Positions 50,001 to 61,800 of a DNA stretch of 64,000 nt are shown here, one piece after another (the first letter of the stretch is position 1; each line of letters opens with the position of its first letter). The position numbers were made by a program, and so were the translations under genes. The stretch is from assembly GCA_034687125.1 (NCBI GenBank), contig JAQGBZ010000027.1, positions 124,001 through 188,000 on the forward strand, in the 5' to 3' direction. A model generated the notes under the pieces. The model was not told the origin of the DNA, did no database searches, and worked only from the letters and a program-made list of their open reading frames with translations. Origin of the DNA: Neelides folsomi (taxonomy: Eukaryota; Arthropoda; Collembola; Neelipleona; Neelidae).

Positions 50001-51351
50001 TCTCCGAATCGTCTGACAATAAGAGGGAAAAAACCTTTATAGTCAATCAAGAGTCACGAAATTCGCTGATGCTCATGAAGGTCTGCCTTTGACTCCCAAA
50101 CCTCCTTCGCCCTGGAGAACAATGAGCCTCACAATTTACCTCTCCCATCTCATATATCTCGGGTGAAGGAATTTGAGTAAATAGGAACGAGGAACTCCAC
50201 ATCCTGGAATCCAGCAAATCAGCAAATTTGGTCTTTAAATCTCTTTAACATCGTTACAAACTTGCATATTTAATTTTCAATTTGAGCTTTAACCGGTACG
50301 ACCTAACGTGCACGAGGTTATTTGGCCAGAGATTATCGGTCGTCGAACGAACACACCTGGATAAACTTTCTTGTCTTTATGGTCACATCTTTAATTTCCC
50401 CTCTATCGTTAATTGTAATGGAACGATAAATAAGGAGTTAATAGTCGTAAATCATAGTTATCTATTACCCTTGTGTACCCTGCAGGGCAATTTATGTGAA
50501 GGAGGAACACACATTTTTGTACTCTTTTACATAATTTCCCTCTCGCCGTGGTGAGATGCAACGTTGCGTGTGGAATTGGACTCGTCCTGGTGCGTATGAG
50601 AAGTCCAACGCATTGGAACACCGGTCGGCTGGGAAGCTCACAATTACGGATACTTATCAACTTAATGGGGATCTGAATATCGATGAAATGAAACTACTTG
50701 AACTCCGTCTTCACGCTCGTTCAATTTGCATACCAAGGTAAATAGACGGAGAACAAAGTAGAACTCGCGGTACAGGAAATGTACGGGGTTTGAGGGAAAA
50801 TTAACTCTGTGAAACAACAGATCATTTATGAAAGAATGTGAGAGTTGAGAGACGGAGTTGAAAAGGGTTATTAATTAATTGTTCTTAATCTTCAAATCCA
50901 ATTTCCTTTAACTTTGCATGAATTAACGGTTCCAAATAATATGATTTAAAGTTCATTCTAATTCAAATTGAACAGATTGCCAATTGCATGCACCAGAATA
51001 CACAGGTAAAATATTAACTGATTTAATATCAGAAGTACTCTTATTATATTATGAATCATATTCTCTTAAACAACATTATAATCAAAATATGATTATAACG
51101 TTACAGGACCATACTTTGTATTACAATGCATGTTTATATCCCGGTTAATGAATATTTTTTACTTTAAGTATGTCAATAAGCGGATGTTCTGGCCTCTAAT
51201 CTAATTGCCAAATTATTTTCAAACTTTTTGATGAGTAGGCAAATTTAAAGCAAAGAAAGGCACATGGCCAGTATAAAAAAGGGTTTATTGTTCCAGTCTC
51301 AAGAGCTTTATGGAATGGAAGAATAATGAAGGAATAAGGGAGGGAGCGTGA

Positions 51352-51366
51352 GAACCGATTCGGTTC
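51352..51366. repeat. Short perfect inverted repeat
   Basis: GAACCGATTCGGTTC is a 7-bp inverted repeat around a single base, followed by another CGGTTC three bases on. Function unknown. Confidence 0.5.
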
Positions 51367-52469
51367 CTCGGTTCTGACTCGTGCCCAGAAGCTCCCTTCA
51401 TTACTCGTACCACTCTCGAACCGGAAGAGGTGAAATGGGTTTCATTAAAGTAGGTGGGGGATTGGGTTCGATTACTTCTACAATACAAACATAGTATCAG
51501 TAATATTCCTTGTGCTAACTTTGAATAAAGAATAAACCTTCTCTATAACATAGATAGAATAGGACTTGTAGTCATAATGCATTTACTTATGTGTGGGAGT
51601 TTGTCTAATTTTTCCTATCGACCGATTGACATAAATGACAAAGCTCAGCAGGGAATTTTCAATCCGAAAAAACGGGTCTTAACCCGACTATAGTAAATTG
51701 AAGTGGAAGGGGAGAATACGAACAAACTTGTGTTATTTGCGGTGTAAAAACAAGGTACTGCAAGGACTGTCAAGTTGTCAGCTCCACATGCCACACACAA
51801 TGGGAAGGAGCGTGAGCTCATCCTACTTGGTCCATTAGAATAAAAATGGACCCATGTTCATCATTTATATTTCATTCATATTGCTCCCTTGAAATTTCAT
51901 GTCACTTCAGTTTTCGTTGGAACATTTGGGTTCAAGTCCATAACACATGGGACATTAAAATATTCTCGTGCGGTCGTGAACATCAACATTTTCTGGGAGG
52001 AAAAACCCCAAGCAGAACAGCCAAAGGTTCGAATAAAAGAGAATAAAATATGCAAACATTAGGAGATAACATAATAATGTACATCTGCAGTTTTGTTCGA
52101 AGATGAGAGAAGCATTATTATTATTACTTGTGTTTTTTCAAAAACACTTTGATCTAATGGGACATGGCACCAAGATTTGTGAATTTGAATGCATTGACTA
52201 TAGGAAACGATGTGTCGATGAAACGCCCATTAATTCCACCTCAACCCATATATGCAAGATGATTTTTTCCGAAAGAGTCTCATGGTGGGAGAGTTTTTAT
52301 TAATATTTCATCTGCGTCTCATGTCTCATTTGGGGGAAGCTGGATCTGCAGCATTGAAATCCTCAAGAATACAAAGGAATAAAGAACATGTGGAAAGGTG
52401 GAGCAAAAACGAATGGAAGATGAGATCTGTCTGCCTCCATCTCCCTCGATCATTCCATCGGAGAGGGAA

Positions 52470-52823
52470 ATGAAGAAAAAGCTGACGAGCCAGGTTTTAT
52501 TCTTTCTTATAGTCACAGCATCAGCCTTTATTTGTCTCGGGAACCTTCAGGAGGGTTTGGAAACTGAGAGTCGCTTTTTAATGTGTTATTTAAGATATGG
52601 AAAAAGAGGGAGATTATTTTTATTATTTTTCCACCTGGTTCTTCCTCCCTTATTTGCTCCTCCACTTTCCTCCCAGCCGCTTCATCATCTCACAAAAACC
52701 TCTTCACTCTTTTTACAAGAGATTATTATTATGGAGAGGAGTTTAATAGAAAATCTCACACCATTTGCTCCTCATTTCAAAATATCCCTTCATAAAGGCT
52801 CCTATTCATATTTCTCAGTTTAA
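52470..52823 (+). CDS. Possible small secreted peptide precursor (speculative)
   Basis: A 117-codon open frame from an ATG at 52470. It starts with a signal-peptide-like segment (MKKK, then LTSQVLFFLIVTASAFICLG). About 20 residues later comes FLMCYLRYGKRGR, where GKR would be a convertase cleavage plus amidation site yielding a ...YLRY-amide end. The rest of the frame is hydrophobic and low in structure, unlike a normal prohormone tail. A strong polypyrimidine-AG (TTCTTTCTTATAG) lies inside the signal region. There is no family match I can name. It may well be a chance frame in non-coding DNA. Confidence 0.15.
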   Translation: MKKKLTSQVLFFLIVTASAFICLGNLQEGLETESRFLMCYLRYGKRGRLFLLFFHLVLPPLFAPPLSSQPLHHLTKTSSLFLQEIIIMERSLIENLTPFAPHFKISLHKGSYSYFSV

Positions 52824-55800
52824 TGGTGGAAACTTGGTTTACAAGATTTTAAACTCAATTTGTCAAACCTTTCTTATTTCACAAAGTTTATTTACAAATA
52901 AATGCAAACCAGACTCATATTTTTACTTTCATGTTTTACAGCCCAATTGTGTTTATGTATTTAAGTGCAGAGATACTTTTCCGTGTTATTGAATGAAAAT
53001 GTAGATTAATCAAACTGAAGTACAATGGAATAAGAAATATTACAATTCCCATTCAATTGCTACATTTGCTCCTACTTTGGTAAATAATATTAGTTTTATT
53101 AGCCAAAGAGAGATTTTTCAGGCAAGACGGTAAACGATGGAAGGAAACCCCAAATGAAATGAGAAGTTGAGAGAAATTGGAAGTATCTTTTAATGGGCTT
53201 TTACAGCTCAAAAGGAAATGTGAGGAAAGGGGCTTGGCTCCTCCGAGGAACCGCCATATCATATATTTAGCGGAACGAAAAGGAAACCCATAATAAAATA
53301 TGTATAATTCACCATGTCGAAAGGAATATGAGAATGAATGAGTGGGAAAAAGAGTTTAATAAGAAGGGAGGAAAATAGGATGAAAAGGGTCTTTGGTCGT
53401 ACGTGTCTTTCCTCACTTGGATGGATTGAAATGTGTGTATATATTAAATGAATAATCCAAATGCGAGATTCTTCTCCGGGTCTCCACAGGATGAAATATT
53501 GTAACAAGGGGGAGAACTTTACGAAAGAATCCGTTTAACGTCCATTGTACAGGTAGGGCATCGAAATGTACATAGTGAGGTGGAACAAAAATGATATTGG
53601 TATTTGAACGCCCCGGATTGACTCCAAGGTTTATATTATACTTTATATGTAGTTAGGAGTCTTAGGAGTCATAAAGAAGAGTCGGGAGAGGTGACATGGG
53701 ATAAAAGGTTCAAAAAGAGTTTCTCAACCTTACTACTTTACAATCATCCTTCGACTCTTAAAGGAACCACCAAATGTGACCTGGAGAAGTAAAGGAAGAC
53801 AACGTCGTAAAAATCTCAAACTCTCCACGAGGCTTCTCGAGACATCCTCTTCCCTGGTTTTGCCTTAAAGTCCCTTCGAATTGTTCGAACCACCTACATG
53901 GGGATTTCAAACGCCTTTTCTCCTCCTTGTCGGCCTCTTTTTACATTTAATACTCGACCCCAACACGCAAGCATAACGGAGGTGGATATTTTAAATGCAC
54001 AGTACAATGAAACTTGTAATACTCATATGATTTCTCCTTAATGTAAATTAAATATGCATGAATACATGTTTCCCCGATTTAACGCTCGTTGACTCAAAAA
54101 CACTTTCTTGAAAGGAGCAAGTCTTGTAATGAAATGGAAATCTCCATACTGCACACTCATCCTTTAAATCCTCAATGGGAGAACTGATTCAATAATATTG
54201 ATGTGGAGAATCGGCCAATAACAAATAAAACATTGTTCGAGTACCAAAATAATAAAACAGCTTTTACATTTATTTAAGGAAAAGGAAATGGTTGAGCAAC
54301 CCGAGGGTTTTGAAGCTTCTCCTACAAGAATGATTGGACATGACATGACACATTGCTGTACTTGTACGTGGTGAGGGCAAGGATCGGATCATAAGAGAAA
54401 TTTACGCCGAGGTTCAATTTTGTCCAGCCGATGTGAGTGAGGACGTGAAAGGGAACTGAGTTTTCCCCACTATCGACGGACGGGATCTCAGGTGTCCGTC
54501 GAGTTCCATTGTGTTCCTAATGCATCACTGGGGCCTTTATGGGGAATAAGTAGTTTAGAAGAACAACCTTTTTCTCTACTCGTGAACTTGGCGATGATAC
54601 GCAGAGTAAAAAACAGACCGAATGTTGTGGAGACTCACGGTCAATTGAAAAAGATATCCAAAAGGATACGATTGCTCACTTGGACTATAATAGGAAGTGA
54701 GTTGATATAATAACCCACAATTCTCCATATCATTTTATTAGAGCTATGCTCTATGTGGCAAAGGGAGAATCTTTTATTTATCAGAGCATTCAGGTCGAAT
54801 GTGATGAAGAGTCAATATATCATTTTCCATTAGACTCACCTGACTCACCTCAAATCACCCTATACCCGAAATGGTGTATAAGTGAAGGTGAAATGGACCC
54901 CTTTTAACTCACCCGTTTCACACGTACCCTTAACTGCATATTACTTTCATCCAAAGAGATGAAGGATGATCTCAGACACGGATTTATTGTATTGGGGTAT
55001 GATTATAACCCTAAGACTTCTCTCTCTATCAGTTAGAGTACAATGCACTTGATGAGATAAGCCTCCCTTTTTATAAATCTCTATTTAGAATGTGTAGCAA
55101 AGAAAAGGCATCGAGGGATGGTAAATAATGAGGCGAGATAAAAAGATGGACGAGAGGGACGGGGGTACTTGAGGTTAAAAAGGAGCACAAAAAAGAACTC
55201 ACCTGTTCTCTGGAGACCTGGAGCCCAAAGATTAGTTTACGGCCTTCCGATGCCTTCCTTGTTTCAAGCCCTGGTCTTGCTCCGTTGCTCCTGGCCAAGA
55301 GAATTCATCCGTACGACCTTGCTACTCCTTCACGTTCTCACGACCCATCGCACTCCTTCAGGTCATCCACTTCTAATTTGATTACTCTCCTCTTACGACC
55401 CCATTATTACATACAAAGAGGCAAAGGGAAAATATGACTTTCAAACGCATACGATTCAGTCAATATTGGGGTCTTTGAAGGGAAATTCCTTCCACGATGT
55501 GGAGATGGAAAGGTTAAAGGAAATGTTTTTTCTTCGGAATTGAACTCTGTGGTGAACAATAGGAGATTTAAAACGAAGAATGGGAAGAAGCGAGTGAGTG
55601 AATTCCTCAAGATCTTCGAGAGAATCTTGGTGAGAAAGAGGGGAATTAATTATTCTTTTTTCTTCCTTCCTCCTCCACTGTTCTAGGGCATTCGGGCGTA
55701 TCTGGTTTAAATAATAATTGAGATAGGAGGAAAGATGAAAAATTTCCTCTTCTTTCCTTTATCTTCACTCTTCCGACCAGAAACAGACACTCTCAACAAG

Positions 55801-58800
55801 GAGATAAGAAGAATTGAAGAAATGCCTTATAGCTCCTTGATTACACGACTCTTCTCAACACGACAATCCAAATTCCACACTGAGTCTTCATTAAGCTCCG
55901 TCTTAAGTGGGAGTGTAAAAGCGACTTAAAAGGTTTTCTCAATTGATTCTTTTAAATGTTCTTCGATAGCTCTTTTAATTGTCCAACAATTTGTCTATAA
56001 TTGAACTTGCTCTTAACTCACTCCTTGGGTCCAAATTAAGTTGACATTGATTAAAATAATTCTTTTAATCAAAAAGTCACAATGTTAATTGACAATGCAC
56101 AACATGTAAATTAAATCTAAATTAAGATGACACTTTGGGGAGAAAGTTGGAATTGGGAGAACTGTTTTTCTATAGTTTATTTGTTTAAAATTTAAAATAG
56201 TTTTAATGTGTTTAAACTGTGTATTTTATTGGGGCAGAGCGTGGGCTGTTCGTCCGAACACCTTCCATCCCTCTGAGGATCTGAGCGAGAATGTAGCTGG
56301 GGCAGGAGCCTGAAGCCGAATAGAAGGAGGCTTGCACCTTTTCCACACGAGGACCCCAAATCCCCTCAGTCAGCCAACAACTAAACCAGCCCTCGAGGAG
56401 GCCAGAAGGAATAGAAGTAAATACATAGGAGACGTAACTTGCACCAATGTTATCAACTCCTTGCATCTTCACCCTTACAAACTCACCTAAAGAATACTTT
56501 CAGGGAGATGAGATGTAAAGGAGAAGAAATTCACCTCATTGCCACATTACTCTCCGAACCTCTCCTGGCAACATTTTGTGGCCCTCGACGGGAGACATGA
56601 GAAATCTCGTCAATCTCGTCGACCACTTTGCCTTCCAACTAATGCAGTTTCCGTTTCACTAATCAATCCGCATTCAAATTGACAATATTCATGAGATTCG
56701 CTTTTATAAGCTCAATTTGCATTTAATCAATTTTCTCCTTTAAAACAATGTGAGCCATTATTACATCAAATACTATCCTTCTTTGTTTCATGTTAAAATG
56801 AACGGAGGAAAATAGTGATTGTTTTTGTAAGCAGGAAAAGGTTCTTGAATAAATCATAAATAAAAGCCGGTGTTGTTCATTGAATATGCAACTGGTAATT
56901 TGCTTCATTTCTTCCAATTTGCATCGTATTTCATTGAGAGACTTTCTTTGTTATTATTGGAAATATTTTGAGAAAGAGCGAAATGTGAAATGCGAAATGA
57001 CAAATTATTCAAATTGGGTATTAAATAATATCGTACAAACGACTTGGTCATGAATTTGCATTGTTACACTTTGACCACTATTAAAACCAACGGCACTTTC
57101 CGTCTTTAATATTGAGTTTGAAATGAAGTGTGGAAGGCACACAGGTGTTGTGTAAAAAAAATTGCGAGGAATTTCGTACAATGACATGATGGAATTCCCT
57201 TTGTAGTTCTCTTAAGAGTCAAAAGTTCTCTGTCATAGAAAAGTGGATTTACAGTTGGTTCGATGGATTCAATTCCGATTTTGCCGGAGAGGAAATTTTC
57301 GGAGTCGCTGGCGGACCTTGAGGACGCCATGAAAACCTCATTATCCACTCTTGAATAATACGTCGTTGAAGGGTTGGGAAAGGAGAACAGCCGTGGTGAA
57401 TTTGAAGAGGAACGTATTATTGATCATTGTCATTCCAAGAGATTTCCTTGTTAATTTATTAGACAAATGATAATTGTGATTGTAAACAATGAGCGAAAAA
57501 TGTCCGGCTCCTTCATTCCTCTTATATCTAACATTGAAAGACCCTAATCACTCCGGCACCTTCTGAGAGGGCCCAAGTTTAATTTACTTACTCCTCCGGT
57601 TAATGATGATGGGCAAATGGGTAATGGATTGAGGAGTTGTAGCGGACACACGTATCATCTTCGTGGTTCCCTCATTTAATTAAATTTAATCATCTTCTCA
57701 TGATTCCTATGAGGAGGTTTCCTCCTCTTCCGTCTCAAACTGCCACCAAGTTGATGATCATGACTTGAGAGAGACATGCGACAAGAGATGATAGCCTCCC
57801 TATTAACCCTCCGTTTGAGGACGAGACACTTTTCCCATTGGAACCAGGAACCTCGCACAGACACACACACTTCATTCCACACATGGGGACACGCGGGATG
57901 AAGAGGATAATAGATTGTGTAATTGTGAGATGATGATGGTGGTGGAGCAAGCAGGAATTGAGCAGACATGAAATTTCGGTCGCTTTTTCCACTCATTTGT
58001 CCTCATCATCACAGTCCTGGTCTCTTCGGCTCGGAAGCACAAAAGTGAAAACGCCTTGAGGTCCTTGCGGATACAAAATCCCGTTATCTCCCATATGACA
58101 AACCGCCATGCAAAAGGTTTTACAAACCTCCAACTGGACATTAACCGACCAGATGATGGAGAACCCAGAAGGGAAGAATTCAATTCCCAGGAGTCAAATG
58201 ACCAAACTCTCACTCCTAATAGAAAGACAATAGTAATTATGAATGTCCAAATACATTCTCCTTCATTCAATACCTTTTGGTTTCTTTATTGATTATTCCG
58301 ATTGTTCTTCTCCCATATGATCAATTGACATTTGTGGAGCAAAGAAGACAAATAGGAATAAGAAATGGCTCCATGAGAAAAAGAGATCGATTTTGGACTC
58401 TCTTTGATTGTCCTCGTTTTGTCCTCCTCTCCCAACTCATATTTCATTCGTAAAACTCCAATTGAATGAAAGAATCAATTTATACCACACATACAATACA
58501 TAACTATCTACCAACTCTATACAGAATATACATAATACTATACATTATTATAATTCATATAGCCTTACAAAGTGGTCTTGGTATCTTGAAGATTTATTAT
58601 TTATGCATATTTATAGTCCTGAGCATGATGTATTTTTAAGATTAATGCATCGGCAATTTGGTGTACAATGTAAAGTTCGTAAACAATGTGGTTTGTTATC
58701 TGATGTATAAGGTCCACACGTGAGTTACAACTGATAGAGCTCATCTATTTTCCATTAATAAATAGGAGAGAAATCAGCGTAATAATGTGAATAAGAAATC

Positions 58801-61800
58801 CATTCCCATTGTGTTCTCAGGTGATGATGACGAAGGTGGAATGACATGGCTAGGCGGAGGGAGCCATTTAACAATCCCAGAATGACAAATCATACATACA
58901 CAAACTCACCCACCGGTAGTGTAATTCCTCGCTAAAATCTCAATAATAGAAATAATGGGGTGAAACTCACAATCGGATATGACAGATGTTGTTCAGAGAG
59001 ATGAAAAACACAATGACACAATAAGTATGCGAAATACACATCTCAACTGAACTCCACTCTCATTGTCTATGCAGAGAGGTGAATCCTCTCTGGAATGAAA
59101 TCTCCTCTACAACCTGACATTTATTCCAAATCCCCCGCGTTCCGCATTGCTCATTCTGGTCACTCATTATTACCCCTTATTATTACAGACCATTTTTTAA
59201 AAAAAATAGCCACGTAATAATAGCAAACGCAATATAATAGTAAGATAATAATATACCTATATGTACGTATGGATATAAGCGGGGAATATATACAGGGCTT
59301 GTTGGTAAATAATCTCCGAGATTAAGACGGAAAATTGCGAATAAGCGCATAATTGCAATTTATAAACTGTAGCTATAAAAATTCATAACGTAACAGCATC
59401 CCACACTTTAATTCCCTATATAACCGAGAGATCTCAAAAGGGAAGAGAGAGATTTTCCTTCGTTACACTCTTTTATAACTACATATTTAAACTCCGACTA
59501 ATGGCGGAGACAAATACATTTATTTGCATGTAGTGGGGAAAATGGTTTACATTACAAAAACACATACAAAATGGAGATTTCCTGAGACAGATTTCACATG
59601 CTTTTTATAATACAAGTAATAACATCATTGGGAGATTCAAAGAAGATGGAGATATGTAGAATTGATATAGGGGGAAATAATGGGTAATTTAGTAATAAGA
59701 GTGACAGTCATGTCAAATCTCTATTTTCCTTTTCCTTTCCGATTGTGAGTTGATAAGAATACTCTCATTATGTCACTTTTGCTACTTTTACTAATATAAT
59801 ACTTTGTAGGATCAGGATCTTGCTCGGATTCAACTCTGTCATCATCAACACACATCTCTCGTGTTCATCACAATGGTCCAACGGATTTCTTTCCAAATTA
59901 TGTCATACATTCTGTTATTTGCAAAGAGAGCAACCCACACAACCCATTCTATGTTTTAATGCCGGACCAATTTCTATTCTTATTCAAAAGTCAGATCACT
60001 AACTCTTAATTGACTCTCAATGGGCTGAATAGGCCTGTACCAAGACACAAGTTTAAATCATTTAACTATAGTACAGATTTATATTTAAATTTCGACGATT
60101 GCACCAATACGTGCTAAATAACACTTTACACTTGTTTTCTCATTCGAAGTGAATTAGTAATTGCAATTATATTAATGTACGAATTATTTATATGTATGTA
60201 GTTTAATGGGAAAATCGGAGGCGTGAGAGATTAAATGTGATTTAATATGAAAAGATGTAAGATTCTATTAACTTACGAAAGAGAAAAAAAGTTAATAGAT
60301 TTTTTACGACATTTGCAGGGGTTTAACCGAGGAGCAACTATTGCATTTATTAGTTAAGGAAAATAGTAATAATGAAATAAAAATTACAAATCTCGCTTTT
60401 TCTCGATGATCTAGGATGCGCAAAACTTTATCTCTCAAAATCTAGAATTAAGCATTAAAATTAATTTCAAATGTCATAAAGGCTGTTGCAATCGCACACT
60501 TTCAATGAAACCATTCTTTGACAATTTTTTACGACAATTGTATAGGAAAGAAAGTAATATGTTAAGTATAGGTATAGTCCCTTGTTAAAAACTTGTATAC
60601 CTATCAATTTCCCATCTTTACAAATTTGGCCCATTAATACCATCAAGGAAAATTATATAGCTGAGATTCCCTTTAACACACTTGTTCTCATCTTCATCGT
60701 GCAAATATATTGTACTACTCATTGAAATGAAGAACATATTAGGCTCTATATTTCTTATATTCCTCAGCACGAGGGTCATTAATTCGTCATTCCGCTCGCT
60801 GCCATTGCTACCGTCTAACGAAATCGTGTGTCCATTTGTCTGCATAATTTATAAAAGATGAAATCTCAAGGTAAAGACACTTGATCGTTTCCCACTTCAA
60901 TGAGTCTCTCATTAGCAAGACACATTATCCTGACAATAACGGAGACGGTTGACTTCGTAAGAGGCCCAAAGAGACTAATTAGAAGAAGAGGAGTGTGGGA
61001 TTAACAACTTTCCTTCTTTTAAATCCTCCTCTTTAAGAGTCGTTCAAAGTACAATAAAGCCAATGTGGGATTGCGACGTTTTCACGTTTCAGAGGAGACT
61101 CGGTCGTAATCGTAATCTTGGCTTTAACTTCTCCATCACATCACACGTTCAGTGCTTACATTGAGTTTTACAGATTTACATCGTAATATATTCCTGTAAG
61201 TTATACCTGTACCGATGCATATCGATATGTAATATTATGTATTATACATGTGTACAGTACATGCTCCGAATTGAGGAAGACTTTCCCAAGACGAATCCCC
61301 CTTCTCTCCACATGGCAAGATGAGAACTGGCCAAGCTCATCAGAAAAGGAGAGGCCGAGACGAGAGTGAGAAAATTGAAAACGATAAATTCTTAAAATTT
61401 TAAAACGCTCAGCAGGAAGGCTCTCGTAATGGCTTACTACAGCCTCCCTTCATCATCATAAAATCTCACCAAAGATTATATTACTCCTTCCATATCCGAG
61501 AACTCATTTATATAAGGGATATTATGTACAATACGTCCGCTTACGTCCGTCCGTATTACGATCTTTCCATTCTTTCATCTCGCCACATACCTGGGTTTTT
61601 GAAGGATCGACGCTTAATGGATTTGTTGAAAAGTTGAATGAAGCATAGAGATCATATGAAACACGAGGTTCGTGTAATAATCATAATAATGTAATTCATC
61701 AGAATGATTGGGGATTCAGGGGATGAAGTGGATTCGGTCTTCGGGCAGGAAGGGGAGTGAGCAGATACTCAATCAAATCTCTTCTAAGCGTTGTTCAATA

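Larger units (their letters stand above)
39622..52469. other. Gene-free 12.8-kb region (probable 5' intron or flank of the CABIT gene)
   Basis: No exon chain can be built on either strand. Contents worth recording are the palindrome at 39822, the (AC)13 at 43853, an imperfect tandem duplication at 44033-44085, an exon-like island ending at 48495 (minus), and a hairpin at 51352. Reading frames of 60-140 codons occur at the rate expected by chance in this sequence and lack domain signatures. Confidence 0.4.

Noticed and set aside
56212-56472. 86-codon minus frame, with an overlapping short frame reading MYLLLFLLASSRA
   Set aside because: The hydrophobic start looks like a signal peptide, but the frame stops after a few codons and the nearby donor (GTTTAG) is poor.
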